NCBI RefSeq assembly: GCF_963662805.1 | Contig: NZ_OY759867.1 | Coordinates: 62,001 to 126,000, forward strand | Source: an uncultured Cohaesibacter sp. | GTDB taxonomy: Bacteria > Pseudomonadota > Alphaproteobacteria > Rhizobiales > Cohaesibacteraceae | Direction: 5' to 3' | DNA: 64,000 nucleotides | In this document: one piece after another, positions 1-8,960 of the stretch | Layout of the letters: every line of letters begins with the position of its first letter | Position numbering within the stretch: the stretch's first letter is position 1 | Notes under the pieces: generated by a model | The model's input: only the letters and a program-made list of their open reading frames with translations | What the model was told of the DNA's origin: nothing | Database searches by the model: none | Program-made: the position numbers and the translations under genes

Positions 1-780
1 AAGCTGATGGTCTTCTATGAGCGGGCGTGCGGGGCTCGGCTTCATGCCAACTATTTCCGGGTGGGCGGTGTGCATCAGGATCTGCCAGAGGATCTGATTG
101 ATGACATCGATGCCTGGTGCGATCCGTTCCTGAAAGTGGTCGAAGACATCGACCGGTTGCTGACCGACAACCGCATTTTCAAGCAACGCAATGCCGACAT
201 CGGGATTGTCGAACTTGAGGATGCGTGGGCGTGGGGCTTTTCGGGCTGCATGGTGCGCTCCTGTGGGGTGCCGTGGGATTTGCGCAAGAGCCAACCCTAC
301 GAATGCTATGAAGAGATGGAATTCGACATTCCCATCGGCAAGCATGGCGACAATTATGATCGCTATCTGATGCGCATGGAAGAAATGCGCCAGTCGGTCA
401 GGATCATGCGCCAGTGCATCACCAAGCTGCGCGAGCCTGAAGGGCAGGGGCCGGTGATGGCCAAGAATGAAAAGATCGTGCCGCCCAGACGGGATGAGAT
501 GAAACGGTCGATGGAGGCCCTCATCAACCACTTCAAGCTTCACACCGAAGGCTTTCATGTGCCTGCGGGTGAGGTTTATGCAGCGGTCGAGGCTCCGAAG
601 GGAGAGTTCGGGGTCTATCTAGTCTCGGATGGCTCGAACAAACCCTACAAATGCAAGATCAGGGCGCCGGGGTATGCGCATCTGTCTGCGATGGATTTTC
701 TGTCGCGCGGCTATCAGCTGGCTGACGTCTCGGCCATTCTTGGCTCGCTCGACATCGTTTTTGGGGAGGTCGACCGTTAG
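1..780 (+). CDS. nuoD: NADH-quinone oxidoreductase subunit D (5' truncated by window)
   Basis: This is the C-terminal two thirds (260 codons) of NuoD, the 49-kDa subunit of complex I that helps form the quinone-binding site in the peripheral arm. The reading frame is open from base 1. The first visible ATG (base 7) is internal, because the family is normally about 400 residues and the N-terminal ~140 are missing here. Recognisable stretches are HANYFRVGG near the start, SGCMVRSCGVPWD, and the C-terminal YKCKIRAPGYAHL followed by GSLDIVFGEVDR, the usual end of the family. It heads the nuo operon as seen here. The next gene, nuoE, starts about 120 bases downstream. Confidence 0.96.
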   Translation, partial: KLMVFYERACGARLHANYFRVGGVHQDLPEDLIDDIDAWCDPFLKVVEDIDRLLTDNRIFKQRNADIGIVELEDAWAWGFSGCMVRSCGVPWDLRKSQPYECYEEMEFDIPIGKHGDNYDRYLMRMEEMRQSVRIMRQCITKLREPEGQGPVMAKNEKIVPPRRDEMKRSMEALINHFKLHTEGFHVPAGEVYAAVEAPKGEFGVYLVSDGSNKPYKCKIRAPGYAHLSAMDFLSRGYQLADVSAILGSLDIVFGEVDR

Positions 781-900
781 TCGGCTGTCCAATATGAATA
801 TGCGTCCGGTCGCTTTAAACATGGGACCGGAGTGATTTTGAACTAGGCTCCGATGGATCGCTTCAGATGATCGGAGTTGCAAGCACAAGGAACGGCAGAC

Positions 901-2016
901 ATGAGTGTCCGTCGCCTGCACAGCGAACAGCCTGCCTCTTTCGAGTTTTCAGCAGAAAATCTCGATTGGGCCAAGCATGTGATCGGCAAATATCCTGAAG
1001 GTCGTCAGGCCTCGGCTGTGATCCCGCTTCTGATGCGGGCGCAGGAGCAGGAGGGCTGGGTGAGCCAGCCTGCCATCGAATGCGTCGCCGACATGCTGGC
1101 GATGCCCCATATCCGTGTGCTCGAGATCGCGACCTTCTACACACAGTTCCAGCTGCAGCCGGTTGGCAAGAAGGCCCACATTCAGGTTTGCGGCACGACC
1201 CCTTGCATGTTGCGTGGTGCCGAAGACCTGATCCGCGTCTGCAAGAGAAAAATCGCCGAGGCTCCGTTCACCCTGTCCGAGGATGGCAATTTCTCGTGGG
1301 AAGAGGTGGAATGCGCAGGGACCTGCGTCAACGCACCGATGATCCAGATTTTCAAGGATACCTATGAGGATCTCACTCCGGAAATTCTCGAGGAGCTGAT
1401 CGCCAAGATCGAGGCTGGCGAGGAGATCACGCCGGGCACTCAGCAGAAGGGCCGTATCCATGGCGCACCTGCTGAGGGGCCTGTCACCCTGACCGACCCG
1501 TCGCTCTATGACGGATCGCGGGTGAAATACGGGCTTGGTAAAGACATGGGCAAGGATATGGGCGAAAGCCATGCCAAGCCCTCTGCCAAGATCGAGACCG
1601 CTGATCAGAAGCCGGTCAAGGCAGCAAAACCGGTAAGTGCGCCCGCCAAGACATCTCCGCCGAAGAAAACTCCGGAGCCTGCCGTCAAAACGCCTGCGGA
1701 GAGTGCGGGCGATGCACCAGAGCTACTGAAAGCGCCGGTGGATGGCAAGGCGGACAATCTCAAGGAGATTTCCGGGATCGGCCCGAAGATCGAGGAAAAG
1801 CTCAATGCCATGGGCGTGTTCCATTTCTCCCAGATCGCGAGCTGGACCGAGGAGAACTGCGCATTCGTCAACGGCCAGCTGTCCTTCAAGGGGCGGATCG
1901 AGCGGGAAGACTGGATCGCGCAGGCCAAGGTGCTGGCTGAGGGGGGCGATACAGCGTTTTCCAAGCGCGTTGCCGCTGGCGAGGTTGAGTCCAGCAAGAG
2001 CGAAGGAGACAAGTAA
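901..2016 (+). CDS. nuoE: NADH-quinone oxidoreductase subunit E with long C-terminal extension
   Basis: NuoE is the 24-kDa thioredoxin-fold subunit carrying the [2Fe-2S] cluster N1a in the NADH dehydrogenase module. The four ligands are visible in VCGTTPC and VECAGTC. The core ends near residue 200. It is followed by an Ala/Pro/Lys-rich linker and a domain starting LKEISGIGPKIEEKLNAMG, which resembles a helix-hairpin-helix fold, giving 371 residues against about 170 in E. coli. Long versions of this kind are known in alphaproteobacteria. ATG 901 is chosen because AAGGAACGG sits just upstream; an in-frame TTG at 877 is less likely. The stop overlaps the nuoF ATG by one base, implying translational coupling. 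Confidence 0.96.
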   Translation: MSVRRLHSEQPASFEFSAENLDWAKHVIGKYPEGRQASAVIPLLMRAQEQEGWVSQPAIECVADMLAMPHIRVLEIATFYTQFQLQPVGKKAHIQVCGTTPCMLRGAEDLIRVCKRKIAEAPFTLSEDGNFSWEEVECAGTCVNAPMIQIFKDTYEDLTPEILEELIAKIEAGEEITPGTQQKGRIHGAPAEGPVTLTDPSLYDGSRVKYGLGKDMGKDMGESHAKPSAKIETADQKPVKAAKPVSAPAKTSPPKKTPEPAVKTPAESAGDAPELLKAPVDGKADNLKEISGIGPKIEEKLNAMGVFHFSQIASWTEENCAFVNGQLSFKGRIEREDWIAQAKVLAEGGDTAFSKRVAAGEVESSKSEGDK

Positions 2017-3329
2017 TGGTCGCTATGCTCGAGGATAAAGACCGGATCTTCACCAATATCTATGGCCTTCATGACTGGGGACTCGAGGGTGCTCTGAAGC
2101 GCGGGTGCTGGGATGGCACCAAAGGCATCCTGCAAAAGGGCCGCGAGTGGATTATTGACGAGATGAAGGCCTCTGGTCTCAGGGGACGCGGCGGGGCCGG
2201 GTTCCCGACCGGTCTTAAATGGTCCTTCATGCCGCCCCGACAGGAAGGGCGTCCGCAATATCTGGTCGTCAATGCCGACGAATCCGAGCCGGGTACCTGC
2301 AAAGACCGGGAAATCCTGCGCCACGACCCGCATCATCTCGTTGAGGGATGTCTGATTGCCGGTTTCGCGATGAATGCGGAGGCTGCCTATATCTATGTGC
2401 GCGGCGAGTTCATTCGCGAGCGCGAGCGGCTACAGGCAGCGGTGGACCAGGCCTATGAGAAGCGCTTGATCGGCAAGAACAACATCCATGGCTATGATTT
2501 CGAGATCATCGTGCATCATGGCGCGGGTGCCTATATCTGCGGTGAAGAAACGGCCTTGATCGAGTCGCTCGAAGGCAAGAAGGGCCAGCCCCGTCTCAAG
2601 CCGCCATTTCCAGCCAATGTGGGGCTTTATGGTTGCCCGACGACCGTCAACAATGTCGAGTCGATCGCGGTGGCCCCGTCGATCCTTCGGCGTGGGGCGC
2701 ACTGGTTCAAGGGCTTTGGTGCCGAGAACAACCATGGCACCAAGCTTTTCTGCGTCTCTGGTCATGTCAACCAGCCCGCGACCTTTGAAGAGGCGATGTC
2801 GGTGCCGTTCAAGGAATTGATCGACAAGCATTGTGGCGGCATCCGTGGCGGTTGGGACAATCTGCTCGCCGTGATTCCGGGTGGCTCCTCGGTGCCTTGC
2901 GTGCCTGCTGACCAGATCATGGATTGCCCGATGGACTTTGACAGCCTCAAGGAGCTGGGCTCCGGTCTTGGCACGGCGGCTGTGATCGTGATGGACAAGT
3001 CGACCGATATCATCAAGGCGATTGCGCGGCTCAGTTATTTCTATAAGCACGAAAGCTGCGGCCAGTGCACCCCGTGCCGTGAGGGTACGGGCTGGATGTG
3101 GCGCGTGATGGAGCGCATGGTGCGCGGCGAAGCCTCCAAGAAGGAGATCGACATGCTGTTCGAGGTCTCCAAGCAGGTTGAGGGACATACGATCTGTGCA
3201 CTCGGAGACGCTGCGGCCTGGCCTGTGCAGGGCCTGATCCGTCATTTCCGGCATGTGATCGAAGAGAGAATTGACCAGTATACGGCGAATCCGAAACCGG
3301 ATGAGGCCCCAATGGTCGCGGCGGAGTGA
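2016..3329 (+). CDS. nuoF: NADH-quinone oxidoreductase subunit F
   Basis: NuoF (437 residues, the usual length) is the 51-kDa subunit that oxidises NADH with FMN and passes electrons to [4Fe-4S] cluster N3. The glycine-rich nucleotide loop GLRGRGGAGFPTG, the FMN region GAGAYICGEETALIESLEG and the cluster ligands ESCGQCTPCREGT plus a later GHTICALGD cysteine are all present. It starts on the last base of nuoE and is followed 7 bases later by a pentapeptide-repeat gene that is not a standard complex I subunit. Confidence 0.98.
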   Translation: MVAMLEDKDRIFTNIYGLHDWGLEGALKRGCWDGTKGILQKGREWIIDEMKASGLRGRGGAGFPTGLKWSFMPPRQEGRPQYLVVNADESEPGTCKDREILRHDPHHLVEGCLIAGFAMNAEAAYIYVRGEFIRERERLQAAVDQAYEKRLIGKNNIHGYDFEIIVHHGAGAYICGEETALIESLEGKKGQPRLKPPFPANVGLYGCPTTVNNVESIAVAPSILRRGAHWFKGFGAENNHGTKLFCVSGHVNQPATFEEAMSVPFKELIDKHCGGIRGGWDNLLAVIPGGSSVPCVPADQIMDCPMDFDSLKELGSGLGTAAVIVMDKSTDIIKAIARLSYFYKHESCGQCTPCREGTGWMWRVMERMVRGEASKKEIDMLFEVSKQVEGHTICALGDAAAWPVQGLIRHFRHVIEERIDQYTANPKPDEAPMVAAE

Positions 3330-3336
3330 GGATGCG

Positions 3337-3711
3337 ATGAAGCTCAATCAGCAAAAGGACGTCCTTGAAATCACAGAATGCGATTTTTCTGGTTCTTCGC
3401 TCGATGAAGTGAACCTGTCAGGCAGCAGCTATCATCGCGGCAATCTTTCGGGCAGCGATTACAAGGATGTGAATCTGTCCGGCAGTGCCTACGCGAATAT
3501 CAATATGTCTGGGTCTGCTTTCAGCAGCGTCAATCTTTCAGGCAGTTCCATCAAGGATGTGAACCTGTCCGGATCGGTGTTCGAGATCGTCAATCTGGCC
3601 GGGGTTGCCATCAAGCATTGTCGCATCGATGGCATGACGATCGACGGTATTGAAGTCTCAGCTCTTCTCGAAACATGGAAAGCTGCGAAGCAGAACGGCG
3701 AGGAAAGCTGA
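3337..3711 (+). CDS. Pentapeptide-repeat-like protein inside the nuo operon
   Basis: A 124-residue protein built almost entirely of a ten-residue repeat. From about residue 15 to 105 there are ten registers of the form xN(L/M)SGSx(Y/F/I)xx, with NLSGS recurring at exactly ten-residue spacing. This fits two pentapeptides per decad and a right-handed quadrilateral beta-helix, as in the pentapeptide-repeat superfamily. A short alpha-helical-looking, charged tail follows. There is no signal peptide or membrane segment, so it is probably cytoplasmic. It lies 7 bases after nuoF, and its stop ends 2 bases before the nuoG ATG, so it is almost certainly co-transcribed. ATG 3337 is chosen because the longer frame runs back into nuoF. 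Function is unknown; a role in complex I N-module assembly or stability is inference from position only. Confidence 0.85.
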   Translation: MKLNQQKDVLEITECDFSGSSLDEVNLSGSSYHRGNLSGSDYKDVNLSGSAYANINMSGSAFSSVNLSGSSIKDVNLSGSVFEIVNLAGVAIKHCRIDGMTIDGIEVSALLETWKAAKQNGEES

Positions 3712-3713
3712 TC

Positions 3714-5798
3714 ATGGCAAAGCTGATCGTTGACGGAACAGAGATTGACGTGCCGGGTGAGTACACCCTGCTGCAGGCTGCGGAAGAGGCCGGTGCGGAG
3801 ATTCCGCGCTTCTGCTTCCATGAGCGTCTCTCGGTGGCGGGCAACTGCCGCATGTGTCTCGTCGAGGTCAAGGGCGGCCCGCCGAAGCCCGCCGCTTCCT
3901 GTGCCATGCGCGTCTCGGACATGCGCCCGGGGCGCGACGGGTCTGCGCCGGAGATTTTCACCAAGTCGCCGATGGTCAAGAAGGCCCGCGAAGGGGTGAT
4001 GGAATTCCTGCTCATCAACCATCCGCTCGATTGCCCGATCTGTGATCAGGCGGGCGAATGCGATCTGCAGGATCAGGCCATGGCCTATGGCAAGGGCGGT
4101 TCGCGCTTTTCCGAGAACAAGCGGGCGGTCGAAAACAAGTATATCGGTCCGCTGGTCAAGACCGTGATGACCCGCTGCATTCACTGCACCCGTTGTGTGC
4201 GCTTCACCACCGAGGTGGCTGGCATTCAGGAGCTGGGCCTTGTGGGGCGCGGTGAGGATGCCGAGATCACGACCTATCTGGAAGCCGCTCTGACTTCCGA
4301 GTTGCAAGGCAATGTGATCGACCTCTGCCCGGTCGGCGCTTTGACCTCACGGCCCTATGCCTTCACGGCGCGGCCATGGGAGCTGACCAAGACCGAAACC
4401 ATCGACGTGATGGATGCGGTGGGCTGCAACATCCGGGTGGATACGCGCGGGCGGGACGTCATGCGCATTCAGCCGCGCAACAATGATGCGGTGAATGAGG
4501 AATGGATTTCCGACAAGAGCCGGTTCATCTGGGATGGCCTCAAGGCGCAGCGACTGGACCGGCCTTATGTGCGACGGGACGGCAAGCTGAAGCCAGCCAG
4601 CTGGGATGAGGCCTTTGCCGCGATTGCCGAGCGCCTCGACGGGGTGAGCGGTGACCGGATCGGAGCCATTGCGGGCTCGATGGCGAGTGTCGAGGAGCTT
4701 TATGCCATGAAGGGCCTGATGGCCTCGCTCGGCTCGGGCAATATGGATGCGCGGCAGGATGGCTCTGTGCTGCATTCCTCGATGGGACGGGCTGCCTATC
4801 TGTTCAACGCGACCATCGAGGGCATCGAAGAGGCGGATGCTATCTTGATCGTCGGCTCCAATCCGCGCATGGAAGCTGCCGTGCTCAACGCCCGGATCCG
4901 CAAGAGCTGGCTGGCTGGTGGCACGCGCATCGGGGTCATCGGTGAGCAGGCCGACCTGAAATATGGCTATGACTATCTTGGAGCAGGCTCGGACACGCTG
5001 GCTGATCTCGCTGCGGGCAAGGGTGATTTCTTCAAGGTTCTGAAACAGGCAGAGCGTCCGTTGATCCTCATCGGGCAGGGCGCGATCAATCATGAGGATG
5101 GTCTTGCTGTGCTGTCGCAGGCGGCCAAACTGGCTTCTGCATGTGGTGCGCTCAGTGAGGAATGGAACGGATTCTCGATCCTTCATACGGACGCAAGTGC
5201 TGTTGGTGCCTTCGAGGTCGGGTTCGAGCCGCAGGACGGGGCCAAGGATATCGCCGCGATGCAGAAGCGTGGCGTCGATGCGCTGTTCCTTCTGGGGGCC
5301 GACGAGCTGGCGCTTGATGCCTTTGGCGATGCGTTCAAGATCTATATCGGAAGCCATGGCGATGCCGGGGCACACGCAGCCGACGTTATCCTGCCCGGCG
5401 CGACCTATACCGAGAAATCGGGCTATTATCTCAATACCGAAGGGCGGGTGCAGCTCGCTGTCCGAGCGAACTTCGCTCCGGGCGAGGCCAAGGAAGATTG
5501 GGCGATCCTCAGGGCGCTTTCGGCCAAGCTGGGCAAGACCCTGCCGTTTGACAGTCTGGCACAGTTGAGAGCCAAGCTCTTCTTTGACCATCCGGATCTC
5601 GATGCGCTGGATGAGTGCGTCGTTGGCGATGTGGCCTCCATCGAGGCTCTGGCTAAGAAGGCTGGCAAGGTCAAGGGGCAGGCGATGGTTTCGCCGATTT
5701 CCGACTATTATCTCACCAATCCGATTGCGCGTGCGTCTGCCGTCATGGCCGAATGCAGTGCCCTTGCCAAGGGCAGAGCCGCAGAAGCTGCGGAGTAA
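3714..5798 (+). CDS. nuoG: NADH-quinone oxidoreductase subunit G
   Basis: NuoG (694 residues) is the 75-kDa iron-sulfur subunit of the NADH module. The N-terminal ferredoxin domain has CFHERLSVAGNCRMCLVEV. Next come the His/Cys-ligated segment DCPICDQAGECDLQDQ and the CIHCTRC cluster motif, then a molybdopterin-oxidoreductase-like domain that in this family no longer binds molybdenum. The start at 3714 gives MAKLIVDGTEIDV, the expected N-terminus. It begins 2 bases after the stop of the pentapeptide-repeat gene and is followed 12 bases later by nuoH. Confidence 0.98.
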   Translation: MAKLIVDGTEIDVPGEYTLLQAAEEAGAEIPRFCFHERLSVAGNCRMCLVEVKGGPPKPAASCAMRVSDMRPGRDGSAPEIFTKSPMVKKAREGVMEFLLINHPLDCPICDQAGECDLQDQAMAYGKGGSRFSENKRAVENKYIGPLVKTVMTRCIHCTRCVRFTTEVAGIQELGLVGRGEDAEITTYLEAALTSELQGNVIDLCPVGALTSRPYAFTARPWELTKTETIDVMDAVGCNIRVDTRGRDVMRIQPRNNDAVNEEWISDKSRFIWDGLKAQRLDRPYVRRDGKLKPASWDEAFAAIAERLDGVSGDRIGAIAGSMASVEELYAMKGLMASLGSGNMDARQDGSVLHSSMGRAAYLFNATIEGIEEADAILIVGSNPRMEAAVLNARIRKSWLAGGTRIGVIGEQADLKYGYDYLGAGSDTLADLAAGKGDFFKVLKQAERPLILIGQGAINHEDGLAVLSQAAKLASACGALSEEWNGFSILHTDASAVGAFEVGFEPQDGAKDIAAMQKRGVDALFLLGADELALDAFGDAFKIYIGSHGDAGAHAADVILPGATYTEKSGYYLNTEGRVQLAVRANFAPGEAKEDWAILRALSAKLGKTLPFDSLAQLRAKLFFDHPDLDALDECVVGDVASIEALAKKAGKVKGQAMVSPISDYYLTNPIARASAVMAECSALAKGRAAEAAE

Positions 5799-5810
5799 GG
5801 GGACCGACTG

Positions 5811-6860
5811 ATGAATGGTTTTGTCGACACTTGGCTCATCCCCGGCGCAATCATGGTGGGGAAGTCGCTTTTGCTTCTGGTCGTGCTTCTGGTGGTCATT
5901 GCCTATGTGCTCTATGCGGATCGCAAGATCTGGGCTGCGGTTCAGATGCGCCGTGGTCCCAACGTGGTCGGGCCATGGGGGCTGTTGCAGTCCTTTGCGG
6001 ATCTGCTGAAGTTCGTTCTGAAGGAACCTGTCATTCCGTCCGGCTCGAACAAGGTGATGTTCCTGCTTGGCCCGCTAGTCATGGTGACGGTCTCCCTTGC
6101 CGCATGGGCCGTGATCCCGGTGTCCGAGGGCTGGGCGATTGCCGATATCAACGTCGGCATCCTCTATATTCTGGCGATCTCATCCCTCGGTATCTATGGC
6201 ATCATCATGGGCGGCTGGGCGTCGAACTCGAAATATCCCTTCCTGTCCGCCTTGCGTTCGGCGGCGCAGATGGTCTCCTACGAGGTTTCCATCGGCTTTG
6301 TGATCATCACGGTGCTGTTGTGCGTCGGTTCGCTCAATCTGACCGATATCGTACTGGCCCAGAAGGAAGGCCTTGCGAGCCATCTGGGGCTGCCCGCGCT
6401 CAGTTTCCTCAATTGGTACTGGCTGCCGCTGTTCCCGATGTTCGTCGTTTTCTTCATTTCGGCACTCGCCGAGACCAACCGTCCGCCGTTCGATCTGGCT
6501 GAGGCGGAGTCCGAGCTGGTGGCCGGGTTCATGGTGGAATACGGCTCGACGCCCTACATGATGTATATGCTGGGTGAGTATGTCGCGATTGCTCTGATGT
6601 GTTCGCTGACGACCATCCTGTTCATGGGTGGCTGGCTGTCGCCGTTTGATTTTGCTCCCTTCACATGGGTTCCGGGTGTGGTCTGGTTCTTCCTGAAGGC
6701 GAGTGCGGTCTTCTTCATGTTCGGCATGGTAAAGGCCTTCGTTCCCCGCTATCGCTACGATCAGTTGATGCGCCTTGGTTGGAAGGTCTTCCTGCCGCTG
6801 TCGCTGTTCTATGTGGTGCTGGTGGCGAGCGTTCTGCAATTTGCCGGTTGGGCACCGTAA
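5811..6860 (+). CDS. nuoH: NADH-quinone oxidoreductase subunit H
   Basis: NuoH (349 residues) is the membrane subunit at the joint between the two arms of complex I and forms much of the quinone chamber. The signature YADRKIWAAVQMRRGPNVVG follows the first transmembrane helix, and the AETNRPPFDLAEAESELVAGF segment is conserved. About eight membrane helices can be read. Two unexpected small membrane-protein genes separate it from nuoI. Confidence 0.98.
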   Translation: MNGFVDTWLIPGAIMVGKSLLLLVVLLVVIAYVLYADRKIWAAVQMRRGPNVVGPWGLLQSFADLLKFVLKEPVIPSGSNKVMFLLGPLVMVTVSLAAWAVIPVSEGWAIADINVGILYILAISSLGIYGIIMGGWASNSKYPFLSALRSAAQMVSYEVSIGFVIITVLLCVGSLNLTDIVLAQKEGLASHLGLPALSFLNWYWLPLFPMFVVFFISALAETNRPPFDLAEAESELVAGFMVEYGSTPYMMYMLGEYVAIALMCSLTTILFMGGWLSPFDFAPFTWVPGVVWFFLKASAVFFMFGMVKAFVPRYRYDQLMRLGWKVFLPLSLFYVVLVASVLQFAGWAP

Positions 6861-6873
6861 GGGATAGGGCGAG

Positions 6874-7119
6874 ATGTTTGATTTGTCGCTGCCCGGTATG
6901 GTCGGGGCTCTGATTGGCGGGGTGATCGGGTGGGCCGATTACAAGATGATCGGTGGTCTGCTCGGGGCCAAATGGATGAAGATGCGTTCGGAGAAGGGCC
7001 TTGCCAATCATCCGGACACAAAGAGATATGGTGACTGGATACAGTTCGGGATCTGGTGTGGAACCCAGCTACTGTTTCCCTTCATCGGATATTGGGCCGG
7101 GGCATCCCTGGCGGGTTAG
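6874..7119 (+). CDS. Small two-helix membrane protein between nuoH and nuoI (first of two)
   Basis: An 81-residue protein that I do not recognise. A Gly-rich hydrophobic helix (MVGALIGGVIGW) is followed by a polar, basic middle (KWMKMRSEKGLANHPDTKRYG) and a second hydrophobic helix ending FIGYWAGASLAG, so it is probably an inner-membrane hairpin. The ATG at 6874 follows AGGGCGAG. It starts 13 bases after nuoH and ends 18 bases before another small gene of the same layout (7138-7398), with which it shares the GALIG start and a Phe-Gly-Ala-Gly-type end. The two may be diverged duplicates. Its operon position suggests an association with the complex I membrane arm, which is inference. Confidence 0.8.
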   Translation: MFDLSLPGMVGALIGGVIGWADYKMIGGLLGAKWMKMRSEKGLANHPDTKRYGDWIQFGIWCGTQLLFPFIGYWAGASLAG

Positions 7120-7137
7120 ACAGAACAGGACGCGAAG

Positions 7138-7398
7138 ATGGAGCAGGCATCCTTGATGGCTGGTGGAATGGGAGCCCTGATCGGGTTGGGGATTGCGATT
7201 GCCGCCAATTTCCTTGTGCTTCCGGCTGTGCTTCGCTCGCAGGAAGACGGGTTCGTGATGGGCAGGAAGACACCCCTTGGCGAAAAGAGCAAGGATACGG
7301 TCGCACAGATGACGCGGTTCGCCTATCGCGTTCCGATGCCGATCATCTTTGCCTTCGTCGGCTTCTTTGCCGGTCTGAAGATGATGGGAGGACAGTAG
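7138..7398 (+). CDS. Small two-helix membrane protein between nuoH and nuoI (second of two)
   Basis: An 86-residue protein of unknown function. It has an N-terminal hydrophobic segment (GALIGLGIAIAANFLVLPAVL), a charged loop containing KTPLGEKSKDT, and a C-terminal hydrophobic segment (PIIFAFVGFFAGLKMMGG). The arrangement repeats that of the preceding 81-residue protein. Its stop codon lies immediately before the nuoI ATG, with no gap, so it is tightly coupled to nuoI. Neither protein resembles a known core Nuo subunit or an accessory subunit I can name. Confidence 0.8.
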   Translation: MEQASLMAGGMGALIGLGIAIAANFLVLPAVLRSQEDGFVMGRKTPLGEKSKDTVAQMTRFAYRVPMPIIFAFVGFFAGLKMMGGQ

Positions 7399-7887
7399 AT
7401 GGCACTTGCACAGGCTGCAAAATCGCTGATGCTCAAGGAGTTCGTTTCGGCCTTCTTTCTGGCCATGCGCTACTTCTTTGCGCCCAAGTCGACGGTGAAC
7501 TATCCGTTCGAGAAGGGGCCGGTATCGCCGCGCTTCCGCGGAGAGCATGCCCTCAGACGCTATCCCAACGGGGAAGAGCGCTGCATTGCCTGCAAGCTGT
7601 GCGAAGCGATCTGCCCGGCTCAGGCCATCACCATCGAGGCGGGGCCGCGGCGCAACGATGGCACGCGCCGGACCACCCGCTATGACATCGACATGACCAA
7701 ATGCATCTATTGCGGCTATTGCGCCGAGGCGTGCCCGGTGGAGGCGATTGTCGAGGGGCCGAACTTTGAATTCGCAACGGAAACCCGCGAAGAGCTTTTC
7801 TACACCAAGGAAAAATTGCTCGAGAACGGGGAGCGCTGGGAGCTGGAGCTGGCACGCAACATCGCCATGGACGCGCCCTATCGCTAA
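7399..7887 (+). CDS. nuoI: NADH-quinone oxidoreductase subunit I
   Basis: NuoI (162 residues) is the ferredoxin-like subunit holding clusters N6a and N6b, which pass electrons towards NuoB. The two CxxCxxCxxxCP motifs are CIACKLCEAICPAQA and CIYCGYCAEACPVEA. The length and the C-terminal KLLENGERWE segment are typical of alphaproteobacteria. It begins directly after the second small membrane-protein gene. Confidence 0.98.
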   Translation: MALAQAAKSLMLKEFVSAFFLAMRYFFAPKSTVNYPFEKGPVSPRFRGEHALRRYPNGEERCIACKLCEAICPAQAITIEAGPRRNDGTRRTTRYDIDMTKCIYCGYCAEACPVEAIVEGPNFEFATETREELFYTKEKLLENGERWELELARNIAMDAPYR

Positions 7888-7961
7888 GGACTGTTGGACG
7901 CAAGATTGACGGCAAGATTTACTGGGGGACACTTCCCTAATGGGAACAGGAAACGAGAGAC

Positions 7962-8576
7962 ATGATCCTTCAAAGCTTTTTCTTCTATCTGTTTGCAGCG
8001 GTGCTGCTGGGCTCGGGCCTCATGGTCATCGGCTCGCGCAACCCGGTGCATTCGGTTCTGTTTCTGATCCTTGCGTTTTTCAACGCTGCGGGCTTGTTCG
8101 TTCTGCTCGGTGCCGAGTTTCTGGCGATGCTGCTGGTGGTCGTCTATGTGGGCGCGGTCGCAGTGCTGTTCCTGTTCATCGTGATGATGCTCGATATCGA
8201 CTTTGCCGAGCTGCGCTCGGACTTCCTGCAGTATATGCCCATCGGATTGCTGGTCGGGTTGGTGCTCTTGGCAGAACTGCTCGTTGCCTTTGGTGGCTGG
8301 ATCATCAGCCCTGAACTAGTGGGGCATCTGGGTGAGCCGACCCCTGCGCTGGCGGAAGCGTCGAATATCGAGGCAATCGGGGCGCTGCTCTACACCAAAT
8401 ATGTTTATTATTTCCAGACCGCGGCGCTCATCCTGCTCGTGGCGATGATCGGGGCCATCGTGCTCACGCTGCATCACCGCAAAGATGTGCAGCGCCAGGA
8501 TATCATGCGGCAGAATGCCCGCACCGTTGAGAATTCTATTGAAATCGTGGAGGTGGAATCGGGCAGGGGCATTTGA
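7962..8576 (+). CDS. nuoJ: NADH-quinone oxidoreductase subunit J
   Basis: NuoJ (204 residues) is a five-helix membrane subunit of complex I. The conserved segment EFLAMLLVVVYVGAVAVLFLFIVMML, which contains the pi-bulge helix of the family, is readable around residues 53-78. A soluble tail ends near the start of the gap before nuoK. The start codon at 7962 is preceded by GAGAG. Confidence 0.97.
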   Translation: MILQSFFFYLFAAVLLGSGLMVIGSRNPVHSVLFLILAFFNAAGLFVLLGAEFLAMLLVVVYVGAVAVLFLFIVMMLDIDFAELRSDFLQYMPIGLLVGLVLLAELLVAFGGWIISPELVGHLGEPTPALAEASNIEAIGALLYTKYVYYFQTAALILLVAMIGAIVLTLHHRKDVQRQDIMRQNARTVENSIEIVEVESGRGI

Positions 8577-8643
8577 CCCGCCGGTTCCCCTTAATGGCCC
8601 TCGCGTCAAGGTGCATGAGGGCAGGGAGAAGGGACGGCCAGAA

Positions 8644-8952
8644 ATGGAAATCGGACTGAGCCATTATCTGACAGTAGCAGCGATCCTGTTCGTGATCGGG
8701 ATGTTCGGCATTTTCCTCAATCGGAAGAATGTCATCGTCATCCTGATGTCGATCGAGCTGATCCTTCTGTCTGTCAATATCAATTTTGTCGCCTTCTCCA
8801 GCTATCTCGGGGATCTGGGAGGGCAGATCTTCGGCCTTCTGGTGCTGACGGTGGCTGCTGCTGAGGCGGCCATCGGGCTGGCCATTCTGGTCGTCTTCTA
8901 TCGCAACCGTGGCACGATTGCAGTTGAAGACATCAACATGATGAAAGGCTGA
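8644..8952 (+). CDS. nuoK: NADH-quinone oxidoreductase subunit K
   Basis: NuoK (102 residues) is a three-helix proton-pathway subunit. Two intramembrane glutamates are visible, in SIELILLSVN and in AAAEAAIGLAI, matching the conserved channel residues of the family. ATG 8644 (MEIGLSHYLTV) is the standard start; the frame upstream of it is not part of the protein. It ends 8 bases before nuoL. Confidence 0.98.
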   Translation: MEIGLSHYLTVAAILFVIGMFGIFLNRKNVIVILMSIELILLSVNINFVAFSSYLGDLGGQIFGLLVLTVAAAEAAIGLAILVVFYRNRGTIAVEDINMMKG

Positions 8953-8960
8953 GGGGACCC

